DNA of 64,000 nt from NCBI GenBank assembly GCA_964036045.1, contig OZ038379.1, forward strand, positions 116,029,604 to 116,093,603, given 5' to 3'. The notes beneath the pieces were generated by a model, which was not told where the DNA came from, did no database searches, and was given only the letters and a program-made list of their open reading frames with translations. Source of the DNA: Eutreptiella sp. 'Long Island Sound 2002' (lineage: Eukaryota; Euglenozoa; Euglenophyceae; Eutreptiales; Eutreptiaceae). Below, in pieces: positions 20,901-32,071 of this stretch (positions within the stretch are counted from its first letter, which is position 1; each line of letters opens with the position of its first letter). The position numbers and the translations under genes are program-made.

Positions 20901-23791
20901 ACCTTACCCCTAAGTGTGCTACGTATGTGTGTGTGTCTCACTTCTCTCCCGGGCGTGGCTCCCGAATCAACGGGCTTCGCTGATGTCGGACCGAAGGTCC
21001 TAGTCAGTTCCTGGTACCACTCCTATGGCACCCGGTTTCTGTGCTGGCGCCTATCCTTGGGCGAAGACGGCAAAAGCCCTACCTACTATAGGGGAGGGGT
21101 GGCCAAGTGTGCTAAGGGCATACAAAAGGCCCATTTTTGCTAAAGGCCAAAAGCTAACGCACTCCCCTGCCCACGAGGAAAAGCACGCGGGACAGGAGAC
21201 ACCACTACTCTACACACCCTACCTACAGTGGCACCGTCCTGGTGGGCGAGCAGGTCTGCAACTGGCTCAAGCCCCCACTCAGAATTACCACTCCTACACT
21301 CAGGCTCTACTAGGTGTTGTTGGAGATCAAGTCGTGAGTCCTAATGACCCTCCTGTGAAGAAGACAAGAGAACACAGCGCTGCTAAGCAACTGTGGCCTG
21401 ACAGGGACGCCACAACGCGTTTTCCTGCTAGGGCTTGGAGGGAAGGGGTGGTCTTGTTGCGTGCACAGCGTGGATGTCGATGGAGTCGAACTGCTCTCGC
21501 CACTCCTGGCTGAGGTTCAGTCAATTGTTTGTGTGATCAGCGCCGTTGTTTAGCAGGGCAAGAGAAAAATGGGACGCTGCTGCACCAATCACCCTACCTG
21601 CCCACCTGTAAAGCAAAGGCCAATGAAGGGGTGTTTGCGGCTGAGGAACCAAGCCACACTCCACGTATTATGCGCGTCTCCGTGTGACCTATAATACGCT
21701 GTCCTCAAACACGCCCTGTCAAGCAAGCAAGCGTTAAAACACTCCTCAGGTTCTCTTAAAGAACGTGGGGAGGAGCCCCAGGGTAACCTAAGCAAGGTTT
21801 ACCGTGCGCATTTCGCGTGGCCTACCCTTTAATGCGTGTGTGAATGCACGAGCATGCACGAGTTGACGAGCTGTCTTTGGCAAACCTACAAATCTTACCC
21901 ATAATCACGAACTCCACCAGGGGGTGGCCCCACCTGGGCTTACCTAGGTTACGTACCACTGGAGAGTGAAGCAAGGTGAGGAGAAAAACGAAGCGCAAGC
22001 GAAATCGTCGCTATGCATCGGTGTGTATGTTCTAATCAGTGCAACAAAAAGGGAGGTTGGTGTTGTAAGAGCAGTTGTCACAGTTGGCCCGCATTGCACT
22101 GCAGGGCAGGACCGGTAGCCCCCCGTGACAACCACTCCCTGGCAAAAGGCCATCTGGTGTTTCCCTGATCTCACCTCTAATCATCTGCAATCTTTCTAAT
22201 CTAGCCCTCTATCGTTTGTTAGCGCTGCTACAAGACTCGTTCACGGAGACACGAGACGAGCAATGTGTATGCTGCATACGAGACGAGCACACCTGAGGTT
22301 TATACCTGATTCATTGAAGTCATATTCTTTTTTTTGGAAATCTTGGATGTTTGACTCTTTCTGTCAGTGTTGGTGGAATCTGTATGTTTCTTTATTTATC
22401 TGTGTCTCGTCATTTTCCTGTCTACGTGAGACATACGTTTACAATCTCATTGTGTCTGAAATTTCCGGCGCTTCGCTAGGAGCCGCTCCTGTGCGCCGCT
22501 TTTTTCTGCGTAGGAATTTCTTGATTTAAAAATTCCAGAGATGACTACAATTTTTGTACAAATGTGCATCTGATGCACAATTGGATTCTGCTCAGGTGTG
22601 TTGTCTTAGAAAGGTTCTAGGCCGTCGTTTGACGGATTTAGGTGTTGTCGCTTCGCGCTTGCGCAAATTCGTCCATAATTCTCCCATTCGTGCCTCTGCA
22701 GATATCCCCGCGAAAGCGTCGCTGAGTAGGCCGCTTTCTGGGCCGAAAAGCAGCAGCCAGGAGACTGAGCAGAACCCAAGACCCCACCAAGGGGCAATTT
22801 AATTTCCTGACGACGCCCTTCGCCCTAAAATCAGGACAGCAGGTCGCCAGCAGGTTTTAACAACCGGAGTGGATGTCCATACAGAGTCTGGCGTCCGGTT
22901 AGTGTCGCGCTGCATCTTCGAGGGAGGGATGCACATGCAGATGGTTTTTGCATGCTCCCAACCTAACCCAACCAAGCCACGGGAACCCCTGCAGCGCCAT
23001 GAGCGCTGAGCTTTCTGTAGGAAATGTCAGGAACACAGCAGCAAAAAGGCGCCAGCAATGGTGAGCGCCCATTTTTCTGTGTGAGGGAAGCTATAGGTAT
23101 TTTACAGTAGATGTGGAAACCAAGGAAAGGCCAAGAAAAAATCCCTTTTTCCTGAAAATGCGACAGTGGTGGCCACCACAGCACAAGGGGGGAGTAAGAG
23201 AAAGTGCTTTTCCAATGCTTTAGGGTATACGTTAGTTGTATTAGAGATGCTCTAAGCACACAGGCATTTCTATCTTAGTATTGGCCCAACCAAAACTGGT
23301 GATAACACATTTTGACCTATGGAACCAAACACTAAATCAGGATATGGAGTGGACCCCTTAATCCCCTATGAATGTGAGGCTATTCATCTCTTCCTGAGTC
23401 GACTGAGAACTGACATATCCAGGGCAGAGCCTATGAATTTATCTATGTTTTCTCATGAATTCTTAGCTACCCTAGTGGTATGCACCCTAGGGGGCTGGGC
23501 ACCTCATTTTGAGAGGTCCTGGGTTCAATTCCCGGTCAGCCTAGATAAGTAGGAAGATCCCATGTGACGTGACAGTGACCTGATTGCCACATGCCCTGCC
23601 TCCTGAGCACATATGGGACCCAAAACAAAGAATGCACATCTCCTGAGATGGCACTATGGAGATTCAGTGACCATGGGGCAGTTTTCCAACTCTTTTTCCA
23701 AAACATTTCAGCTATCTTTGTGAATATGCAATCCGATGTGCCCTGAGTTGCAGTTTCTGTGAATATTCTAACATCTTTCACTGTTTACACT
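20901..23791 (+). other. Second family 1 3' non-coding region
   Basis: It is collinear with 7569-10458 at a few per cent divergence. No gene is seen. The GTTGTCAC/GTGACAAC hairpin and the tRNA-like structure are both retained. Confidence 0.65.
23462..23549 (+). ncRNA. tRNA-like structure, second copy
   Basis: This is the counterpart of 10129-10216. The B-box GGTTCAATTCC (23522-23532) is unchanged. The 3' outer arm reads TAGATAAG, so one pair of the eight is lost. Confidence 0.45.
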
Positions 23792-23853
23792 GCAGCCCTT
23801 CATGCGTTGATCCTGATTCTTTTCTACTTGCTTATCTCTGGCTTGGGCTATCC
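23792..23853 (+). repeat. End of second family 1 3' LTR
   Basis: This direct repeat matches positions 1-62 and 10459-10520 and is followed by the same spacer as the first copy. Confidence 0.78.
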
Positions 23854-24455
23854 TGGATTGGTTGTATTTCATCAAATAAAACATTTTCCTCATCAAAAAC
23901 AAGCAGCAGGAAACCCTACACCAGCAGCAAGCAGCAGGAGAGGCACAACAAAAACACAGTGTTGAAATCACCCTGAAACGTTCTCTTGATGTGCTGGATG
24001 TGCTTGCTTAAAGCTTGTAGTAAAGAGTGAGCTCTTGCTTGTAAAATGTAAGCTTGCTTGATCACTTGCTTGCAAATGCTGAGACACGGCCTAGCCAAAG
24101 GCCCACTTGCAAACAGAAGCGCCACACACAAAAATGATTGGTAAGACGGCCAGAGCGCCAAGGCCCGTGTGGATGGAAAAGCCACGGTTTTGGCTAGCGA
24201 TGCTGGAACCCTCGGGCACGGGCCAGCCAAGGGCCGTGTCCTTGTCTGCGATTAAAGCTAGCATGTGTGTCACACGTGATGCACCACGTATAGGGTAAAG
24301 GAGGAGGTACGGATATAGGATGAGGGTGTGGGTAGACACACTCAAATAGACAAACCTCTTAACCATATGATAAAAACCTGACCTCACTACTAACCCACCA
24401 CCTAGGAGCCATACTACGCATATATATCATATATACACATAGTAGAGCGATGCAC
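23854..24455. repeat. Duplicated spacer, second copy
   Basis: It matches 10521-11122 with scattered substitutions. No gene is seen. It leads without a break into family 2 copy C. Confidence 0.7.
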
Positions 24456-26366
24456 GCTGACAATCACAAGACATACTTGTGCGCGCACATCCATTTGCAG
24501 GGCCCGGAGGCAAACACTCGCCCAGAGGGCATCACCAACCTGTGGAGGTCGCCCATACTTTCCTGCTGGTATATCAGCCCACCCAGCTCCCCGGGGGCAT
24601 GATGACACGCCCGGAAGGAGCCTTTACTCCCCCTACCCCCATACACCGTGTTTGACAGTGCATGTTTACACCTCCGTGTGTAAACTTGCTACGGTGGACA
24701 CGGTTACAAAACCTGCACGGAGGTGACCCCCTGCCTTACTGCCCGCCACTTACACACCCACCGACAAAGGTAACATTCAAGCTAACCTAAGTGTCTATAC
24801 GCGCGCCCCCAAAGACACACACGAACACCAAGCAACAAGGTGGCATATCTATACACGTGTTCTATTGTGAGTATGTTTACCGTTTGTTGTATGTATGTGA
24901 CTGGTTTGTGGGGGAATGTGTTTGTGTAAGCGTGTGGCACCATGTGCTCCAAGGCTGTCACCGCGAGACACACACCCTGTGTCACACACAACCTAGGTCT
25001 TGCCTGATCGGGGGGCGGGTGATAACCCGCGTAATAGGCAACCATATACTCCTGTAGTGAAAATAGGCGGATGCACACACACGCACGCCATCAGACGGAC
25101 ACGAGGCACACCCGGTTTTGGTGTGTCACGGAGAGGGAGGTCCGTGTGTGTTGTGGAAACCCAAGTCCATGCAAGGGCCTCTACAAAAACATGCCACGCC
25201 CATGTCCCAACCTGTTTGGTTGGGGGTTCTGGATAGAGGACCCCTCGGGTGTTGTGGAAATCCAAGTCCACTCGTGGGGAACTGTAGAGAATATATAAAA
25301 AGAAATATTCTCTCATAAATATATGCATGTGCACACTCGTACTTTTCTTCATGTTGTTTGTTGCCTTTTCCTTGCAGGCAGGAATATCCCCCGTGAAATT
25401 CACCAAAGACATGAAGAAAGCACCCAGACAGCATGCGGCGCCATGCAATGGCATTGAAGGGTAACCGGTCCCAACCTGGGCACGCATAGCGACCGGGGAT
25501 AAATACCCAGGCGGCGGAGATGGCCTAAATCCGCAACGCCACTGCCTTTGAAGACCCCACCCACTCACGGAGTGACGGGGCGAAGGCACCCATTGCAATT
25601 CATATTCTAATACCTGTACGTAGAGGACGACCCCTCCCTCTAGGCTTAAGTCCTCGCCGTTTGTGGTGGCAATTTTGCACGCCACGAAATATTTTCCCAT
25701 GCAATGTCAGCCACAGGAGTACTTCGTACCTTGTATACTTTACCCTCGTGTGGACAAGGGCAAATCAGTGGAAGACCATCACGCCCACACACAAATGGGG
25801 AAAACGGGTTGTACCCACCAACCCAACGAAGTTTTCAAGCATTCGCCATTTCAAGCAAATGTTTTAGCTCGTTTGCTTGGGTCACCGGTCAGGGACGGTC
25901 GTGGGGTCGTGGTTTTGGTACGGGGCAGCACTCCGAAACCTTGCAAGAACCACCATGCACACAACCCGGTAGAGTCTTCGGGAAGTGCTTGCCACGTTGT
26001 TAGCACCCTTGACAGGGGGCTTTGTCCTGGGGCCGGTAGGAGTGCTCCAGTAAGACCCAAGGATAGGGGTTTGAATGGCATTAAGACCCCCGAAAGAACA
26101 CGTCCCACTTCCGCCCCAGGCTATACGCCACGCCACCCCACCCCAAGGACTCTCAAGCTCTTAGCGATGAGAATGGTAGTTCGTGGGGTAAACATGCGGT
26201 ACCCACCGCTCTCCTCAGGTGGGGACTTTTGTAACCGAGGGGCGGGCCGTGCATGCATATTATCTTCACATTTCTTTACTGTCCCCCACCGCTTTTCGCT
26301 CTCTTTTCCTTTCCCCAAACAATAATATATCCCCATATTGGTTAGGGTTCTTTTTTCGTGGCACGC
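24456..26366 (-). other. Family 2 copy C 3' non-coding region, rearranged
   Basis: It is collinear with copy A except that segment S (266 bp in A) is missing from its place after ...GGGCATCAC. It is found inverted about 180 bases further on (about 24714-24990), where it replaces roughly 12 bases. The 132-bp block deleted in copy B is present. No gene is seen. Confidence 0.65.
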
Positions 26367-27206
26367 TCATGAGAGCGGTCCACCAAGGTGGGCAAGGAGG
26401 TCAATGGTTTGGGTGAGATTCTGTCTCTGCAAGTAATCTCTCCAAACCTTATTGTAGGACGGTGAAAAGGTTTCAACGGGTTCCTCGGTATCCCAACCCT
26501 TGGTATAACCCTCCCGACGCACCTTGAAGAGAAGTCTCTTGCGGTGAGTACGGTGACCCAATATTTTCTTGACATTATAGGTGTCCTCCTCAAACTGGGA
26601 GGGCACTCTAGCAACCTCCTCCGTGTAATTTAGAGGCACGAGGGAGCGAGGGGAGTTGACTGTCTTCATTAGACAATCAACGTGGACGTCAACTAACCTC
26701 CGTTGGTCCACTTGAATAACATAGAGGTCGTGAGCCTTCTTGGCCACGACCTCATAGGGCCCATCCCAATAGGGGCAAGTCTTATCGCCAAGATTTTTGC
26801 GTTGGCGACAGACCCACACGCGGTCCCCTCTTGAGAAATTGGGGGACATCCTCCTCCTCTTATTATACTTATGAGCAATTGTCTCTTGCACTTGAATCAT
26901 AGCCCTACGTGCAAGAGCAATAAGCTCCTCACGCAGCTGGAAGTAGTGAGCGGCATCTTGAACATCCCCCTGAGGCTCAGCAAGAGGGGGGGTGGCCTTA
27001 GTACGGTTGTGCTTACCAAACACAATCTCGTTAGGCGTATAACCTGAAGCACCTGTAGTCTCATGCCACGCTCGTACAACGGCGGGCAAAACCTCCACCA
27101 GAATAGTGCCCTTCCTCAAGGTAAGGGCTTTAGCAACGGCAGGCCTTAGCTGCTTGCCAGTATTTTCGGCTTTGCCATTACCTTGGTGCCTACCCGCGAG
27201 ACACAT
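26367..27206 (-). CDS. Family 2 copy C integrase C-terminus and chromodomain
   Basis: This 279-residue frame is equivalent to 17585-18424. The integrase glutamate is in GNGKAENTGK. The former G10 run reads G7-T-G2 (26996-27005), which keeps the frame and changes one residue. The chromodomain has YNVKKILGHRTH and GWDTEEPVETF. Two stops (TAA, TGA) lie between this frame and the core upstream. Confidence 0.85.
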   Translation of the reverse strand: MCLAGRHQGNGKAENTGKQLRPAVAKALTLRKGTILVEVLPAVVRAWHETTGASGYTPNEIVFGKHNRTKATPPLAEPQGDVQDAAHYFQLREELIALARRAMIQVQETIAHKYNKRRRMSPNFSRGDRVWVCRQRKNLGDKTCPYWDGPYEVVAKKAHDLYVIQVDQRRLVDVHVDCLMKTVNSPRSLVPLNYTEEVARVPSQFEEDTYNVKKILGHRTHRKRLLFKVRREGYTKGWDTEEPVETFSPSYNKVWRDYLQRQNLTQTIDLLAHLGGPLS

Positions 27207-27239
27207 AGTCCAGCGGGCACCAATCTTAGATCAAAGGCT

Positions 27240-27820
27240 TTAGAAATATTGGCTCACAAATTGTAGCCCGCGGTTGGAGCATATTTCACGAGGGGGTCCG
27301 AACCTGTCAACCCAGCGCTCCATTAGCAAATTGGCCGCTCTTTTCCGCGTTAGCCCTTCATCCCTGTCTTCATGACGGAGTTTAGGATTCGGGATTGCGA
27401 TGAGGTAGCCGGAAAGCCGGCAAACACATAGGAGCATTTGGTCATAGACTTCCCCATCATGGCATGTGGAGTGGTAGTCAAACACATCAAGCATTTGGAG
27501 TCCATGGGCTCCATAGGTATAGGCATAGGGGTCATGTACCATTGCTTGCGCTTGGTGTCATGCGTGTGAATGGCACATGAGGGCCACGTTTGACATTGCA
27601 GTTCCACTGCTCTGTACAACCCCTCACCTTCCACGCCATGGTGAATCTCTTTAAAGTGTTTTTCAACACTGGAGGTAGTTAGGTGAAATGCATCGTGGTA
27701 CTCGGCCACCAAACGATGCACTAGCGACGTAGGAACACACCACCGTCCATTACGGACAAGCTTGTTATACACCAACCTCACTGCATCTTGGAAGCTCCCA
27801 TTCAAGGCGTCTTGCCACAT
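27240..27820 (-). pseudogene. Family 2 copy C integrase zinc-binding domain and core
   Basis: The HHCC-type part (27350-27820) and the core (27240-27542) are in different frames. MLLCVCRLSGYLIAI follows the first catalytic Asp (DVFDY). The second Asp is Asn in CSNRGLQFVS (complement of 27273-27275). With this change the integrase should not catalyse strand transfer, although the rest of the core is well preserved. Confidence 0.82.
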
Positions 27821-27856
27821 TTCTTTGTAGCATTGACAATTTGGGTAGTGTTTAGC

Positions 27857-28081
27857 TCAATTTATCTCAAAAACATTGGGAGAATCCTCCCCATGTATGG
27901 GAGTTGCTTTCTTGTGGGACTTCCAAGATTTTGTTATCTTGGCCATTCGCTCCGGTCTTCGAAGCTTTCTCCTTTGTTTCGTTCCCTCCCCAACTGGAGC
28001 CGAAGCCAGAGGGGTTGGATCACACGCGGGCGCCCCTTGAGCCTGGGGCGCCGCTTTAGACCTAGTAACAACGGGCGCCAC
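27857..28081 (-). pseudogene. Family 2 copy C RNase H-integrase linker
   Basis: This basic linker segment is in the same frame as RNase H upstream (TGA at 28136-28138) and integrase downstream (TGA at 27857-27859). The polyprotein was once continuous here. No domain is recognised. Confidence 0.55.
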
Positions 28082-28135
28082 AACCGCCCTAAATTCAAGG
28101 GGGCGCGGGGAGAAGTTCCTCGTTCTCGGCCGCCA

Positions 28136-29140
28136 TCATGTCCCGGCCGCTTGGGTCGTCCCATTTATGGACACATCGCCCAATGCCGCGTTAGCAGGGT
28201 ATGCCCAACAGGACAAGCAATCACCCATGGTGTTCACGGACCCCGGAATAGAAACCACATTGAGGTGGAGTTTAGAGAACAGCTCAGACCAACGTGCTTG
28301 GCGTGGGGAGTGACCCACCACGGTTTTGTGGTCCTCCGTTTCCCAAATTTCAAGGCTACAGTTGTCCGTACGGACCTCCACTCGCTTGTTCCCCACCCAA
28401 CCATGCCATTTTAGAAGCGCCGCCACTATGGCGTAGCATTCTTTCTCTCGAGGGCTCCAATTCAATTGGCAGCATGACAGCTTGCGGGAGGAAAAGGGAA
28501 GGAGGCGTGGAGCACCATGGGGACCTTCCTGTTGTACGGCCGCCGCCACTGCCCAATTACTGGCGTCCGGGCTGAGGACAAAGTCCTTATTCCCATCGGC
28601 TAGCTGGAGGGGAACAAGATCCGTAATAGCACGCCTGAGCTTCAAAAAGTCTTCCTTAGCCGAAGGATTCCATGTTAGGCCTATCTTGTTCCCATTCTTA
28701 TGCTTAGGCAAAAACTTCAACATCTCAATCAGAGGAGTAGCTATGGAGGCGTAGTTTTGGACATAGCCTGAATAATAGTTGGCGAGCTCCGATAACCCCG
28801 GGAGCTCCCGAACATTATCCGGCTTTTCCCAACGCTCAAGCACCAACATTTTCCCTGGCGTCGGCCAGCGTGTGCCATTTTCCAACACATGGCCACAAAA
28901 CTCAACCGAACAAACAAAAAAATCGATTTGGCTAACCGAAGCAACAAACTCCTCTTTTCGTAGCCTATCCAACACGGCACGTACCTCGCGGTCCTGGTTA
29001 GCCAATAGCTCTTCCTCCGTATCACCGGAGGAACAAATGATAATATCATCAATATATACGTCCGCACAATCCAAACCCTGCAAAATGTGGTCCATGGCCC
29101 GTTGAAAAATAGCGGGCCCATTCTTGATACCCATAGGCAT
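28136..29140 (-). CDS. Family 2 copy C RT palm and RNase H
   Basis: The 334-residue frame starts in the RT palm with MPMGIKNGPAIFQRAMD. It has YIDD (complement of 29045-29056) and the CSSGDTEEE that follows it. RNase H shows SPDASNWAVAAA, KECYAIVAAL and RTDNCSLEIW. A TAG at 29168-29170 separates it from the RT fingers in the same frame. This is the only copy that continues past the point where A and B are truncated. Confidence 0.87.
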   Translation of the reverse strand: MPMGIKNGPAIFQRAMDHILQGLDCADVYIDDIIICSSGDTEEELLANQDREVRAVLDRLRKEEFVASVSQIDFFVCSVEFCGHVLENGTRWPTPGKMLVLERWEKPDNVRELPGLSELANYYSGYVQNYASIATPLIEMLKFLPKHKNGNKIGLTWNPSAKEDFLKLRRAITDLVPLQLADGNKDFVLSPDASNWAVAAAVQQEGPHGAPRLLPFSSRKLSCCQLNWSPREKECYAIVAALLKWHGWVGNKRVEVRTDNCSLEIWETEDHKTVVGHSPRQARWSELFSKLHLNVVSIPGSVNTMGDCLSCWAYPANAALGDVSINGTTQAAGT

Positions 29141-29167
29141 AACACGCCATTGGTGTCTTTTACCCGC

Positions 29168-30169
29168 CTAATTCATGGCGGTCTTAGCCCGGGACTCAGG
29201 GTGATAGGGAATTTGATCAAACCCTTTACTCAAGTCCACAATAGTGAAAATCTTGTGTTTGGATTGATTTTCCAACATGTTTTCAATGAGGGGGAGGGGC
29301 TGTGCGTTGGGCAAGGTAGCCTCATTAAGTTGGCGATAGTCCACAACGAGGCGCCATTTTCCCTTCTCCTTCTTGGGCACAATGAAACCGTTGGACGCCC
29401 ACTCAGAAGCAGGGCGGGGCTCAATCCAGCAGAGAGCCAAAAGGTCTTCCACTATTTCTTGCTCCGCCGCGGCACGCTCCCCCACCAACCGTATAGGCTT
29501 CATGGACTTGGGTTTAGCGTTCGGGTATAGGTCAAGCTTAGCAACACGGACCTTAGTGTGTTCCTGGCCCGGACGGAGACGAACCTCCCCGCCAAAAACA
29601 TCCCGCTCATAGTCCGCGAGGATGCGTTTTCTCATGAGCTCCAGCTCCGGAGACACAATAGGTTCTTGGGTGGTGACAATGGCACCGACAGGAGTAGCCG
29701 CCAACAATCGCTTCGCGCCCTTAGTTTTCCGGTAGCGTTTAACGGTAGTGGCCCTCCCACCCAATAACTCTTTTTGAATTTTCGCAATGCGTGAACGCAC
29801 GCATTCTTGTGCTTCCAAATTTTTGGGGGTAGGGTCAAGAGTAACGGGAGCGAGGCGGTTTTTATGGGTCGCCTGATATATGAGGATGCGCACCAAAGCC
29901 AAATGGTTAGGCACCCCTTCATCCTCCGACTCCTTCTCCGAGGTCACGCCCGGCTCGTCATCAGTATTCGGGTTAGAGACGGCCGGCGCCAAAACGGAGG
30001 CCACATGACATTTAGTGGCCGCCAAATTTTCCTCCGCAATACCACCATCCTCATATAGTGCAACCGTGGACCAACCCCGTGGAGGGAGGGGTGTGAGGTG
30101 GTCATTTTGATAGAGACGGGCTTCAGTCTGCGGCCCAGGAAGGTGGACCCCTTGCAAAGTAATTTCCAT
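29168..30169 (-). CDS. Family 2 copy C RT N-terminus
   Basis: This 333-residue frame holds a variable linker, then LYPNAKPKSMKPIRL, then FIVPKKEKGKWRLVVDYRQLN and VDLSKGFDQIPYHPES, the standard Ty3 RT fingers and first palm Asp. It is in frame with 28136-29140 through one TAG. Upstream, in the same frame through a TGA at 30179-30181, is the methyltransferase-like domain. Confidence 0.87.
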   Translation of the reverse strand: MEITLQGVHLPGPQTEARLYQNDHLTPLPPRGWSTVALYEDGGIAEENLAATKCHVASVLAPAVSNPNTDDEPGVTSEKESEDEGVPNHLALVRILIYQATHKNRLAPVTLDPTPKNLEAQECVRSRIAKIQKELLGGRATTVKRYRKTKGAKRLLAATPVGAIVTTQEPIVSPELELMRKRILADYERDVFGGEVRLRPGQEHTKVRVAKLDLYPNAKPKSMKPIRLVGERAAAEQEIVEDLLALCWIEPRPASEWASNGFIVPKKEKGKWRLVVDYRQLNEATLPNAQPLPLIENMLENQSKHKIFTIVDLSKGFDQIPYHPESRAKTAMN

Positions 30170-30178
30170 CAGGGGTTT

Positions 30179-30649
30179 TCACCACTCCCTATGTGTCCAT
30201 CTCGGCCCTACGACGATAGCTCGTAGTTTTTCTTGCCGAATTTTTCGAACGCAATCGGAAAACCGATGATAGGGAGAACACATCCAATACAATTCAGAGG
30301 GGTCCCCGCGAGTGGAAAAGAAATCTTCAAGCGGCGAAACCCAGCGGGTAGCTTGGGCCATTCCCGGGACCCTATTGAAGGCATCCACGTCTGGATTTTT
30401 GCCGAATTGTTTTTTGACACGTGCGGCCCAATATGGTGTGGGGCCATAGTCAGACTGAGTCCACATGGATCCATCACGCCGTGACGGTAGAACATCACAG
30501 GCAAGGGTTTGGGGAGCAAATTCAACGAGCTCCAAAGCACAAGCCCGATCCTGTACGGGGGGCACGGAGGAAGCGGTCAAGGCATAGGACATGTGCTTTT
30601 CTGGCCTCAACACGGTCAGGCGATTCGCCACCAGGGGGCGTAACCACAT
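30179..30649 (-). pseudogene. Family 2 methyltransferase-like domain between protease and RT
   Basis: The recognisable part is about 100 residues: QFGKNPDVDAFNR, then LYWMCSPYHRFSDCVRKIRQEKLRAIVVGP and W-x-x-REW. The order (D-x-F/A start, aromatic-rich middle, xPPY-like CSPY, helix, hydrophobic strand ending in P and W) parallels ELFAS...NPRF...SPDW of family 1. It looks like a decayed (N/D)PPY module. Its job here is unknown; catalysis is doubtful because the NPP core is altered. Confidence 0.55.
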
Positions 30650-31260
30650 TTGCCGGGGCCGGGTGCATAGGAGTCACCGCCCCAATGATTGGAACGCTTA
30701 TGCCCCACACAGACTGACGTGACACCTTACCATGAATAGGTTTAACAAAAAATGGCTTGCCGGTTTGTGGAGCTTCACGGAAGTCCTCAATCAAAAAACG
30801 GGGATGCACATGATGATGAGAGTACAAACAATTGAGACGAGCAAAATGGCTCACACAATGTTTGTAACCCCATGGGTGCCCGAAAACCATATCCCAAGTT
30901 ACATTCGGGACGAGGTACAGAGACACGCCATAATGGGCAACACGAGGAAGTGAAACACTACCATCCACAACCCCCAGAAATCGAATTTTGACGTCTATTT
31001 GCTCGTCCCCCCCCCCCCGGCAAAGGCGTCTCATTATCGTCTTCGAATAGGCGCCTCCTTTCGGGGGATTCATATGTTTCGGAGATTTGGTCTCCAAAAA
31101 AATTGGGGTTGGCCAAAGCGACCGCTTGGCACCCAAAATCCACCAAAACACGGAGGGCCTTCAATTTTTCATTGGGCAAAACAACCTGAACTGAAAGTTC
31201 GGTTTGAATCTCACTAGTCAGTATATGACCCTTCATGACTCTCGATGGAACGAGAGCCAC
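30522..31260 (-). pseudogene. Family 2 protease region (frameshifted)
   Basis: The first frame (30958-31260) contains ALRVLVDFGCQAVALANP, aligned with the retropepsin D-T/S-G site. The active triplet here is DFG rather than DTG/DSG, so activity is doubtful. A C12 run (31007-31018) shifts the frame to 30522-31151, which has a protease-like VTWDMVFGHPW. A second shift near 30600 leads to the next domain. The frame overlaps the gag end and would need a +1 shift from it. Confidence 0.55.
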
Positions 31261-31274
31261 AGTAGTCTCACAGG

Positions 31275-31363
31275 GGTGCCTGAGGGTTTCTTCTTCCGAA
31301 GGGGGCGCCTCTGGGCACTCCTACCAACGTCCGCGCCCGTACAGCGCTCCTTTTCCTCCTTTA
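31275..31363 (-). pseudogene. C-terminal end of family 2 gag (left of the Element 3 insertion)
   Basis: Reading the minus strand across the removed Element 3 and one CTTTA copy, the gag frame of 56919-57491 continues in frame into basic residues (KRRKR) and ends at a TGA near 31272. This continuity shows that copy C and the gag at 57-61 kb were one element before Element 3 inserted. Confidence 0.75.
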
Positions 31364-31922
31364 AGTTAGATGGACCCACTGAGGCTGTTTCTTTCTGAGA
31401 ACATACCTATTTACATGAGCATTCAGTTATTAAGCTGAACTCTGGTAGTGAATTTCCTACTTTAAACCAGATCCAGATACAGATCCGAGAATGAACAGCA
31501 TGATGCTGCTAATCCAAGAGGGTCCTGCATGAACAGTGAAGATGAACAGTAAATCAGAGGAATGATTGAGGATGATGGTGACGGGCAGATTCTCAGAGGT
31601 CTAATTGTTCATAATCAGATCATGATGCAGAAATGACATGATGGGTCATGATGGGGCACATGAATGGCTCCATGATGGCCAGTCCTACTGAGTGGGCAGT
31701 GCAAGAGATAAAGGTCAGAACTGAACTTGGGTGATAGTAAAAGGCCCAGAAACCACAGAAACATATCTTTTTCATGTATTTTATGCTCGAAAGAGGTGTG
31801 CATATTTTTGGGTCTTTGTGTAGCCTTTTATGCCATGGACCTACAATCAGTGGTGGACTTTCATCAGCAAGTTTGATCCTGAATTTTTGCTTTGTGCTAG
31901 GGTGTAAGGCAGAAATCTTTCT
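31364..31922 (+). repeat. Element 3 5' LTR
   Basis: This is a 559-bp direct repeat of 56360-56918. It begins AGTTAGATGG and ends AATCTTTCT, so the termini are AG...CT instead of the usual TG...CA. The last T may be shared with the primer binding site. Confidence 0.9.
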
Positions 31923-31933
31923 GGTAGCAGAGG
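31922..31933 (+). promoter_or_regulatory. Element 3 primer binding site
   Basis: TGGTAGCAGAGG is directly at the LTR end. It is identical over 12 bases to the sites of Elements 2 and 4 and complementary to the initiator tRNA-Met 3' end. Confidence 0.9.
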
Positions 31934-32071
31934 CCGGAGTTGTGGCAACTCCAGGACCCTGCCTGGCGGATTTTTGAAAATCGAAAAATCTCAAATTTTC
32001 ATTATCTCAATCATCATCACATTTCATCAACCCCAGGCTAGCCCTCTGATTCTACAACCCAGCTGTCTGAC

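Larger units (their letters stand above)
20304..29087. repeat. Segmental tandem duplication, unit 2
   Basis: This is the second copy of the block at 6972-15772. It contains the family 1 fragment (20306-23853), spacer (23854-24455) and family 2 copy C up to the point where copies A and B are cut. Beyond 29087, copy C continues into the rest of RT, which identifies this as the parental right end. Confidence 0.75.
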
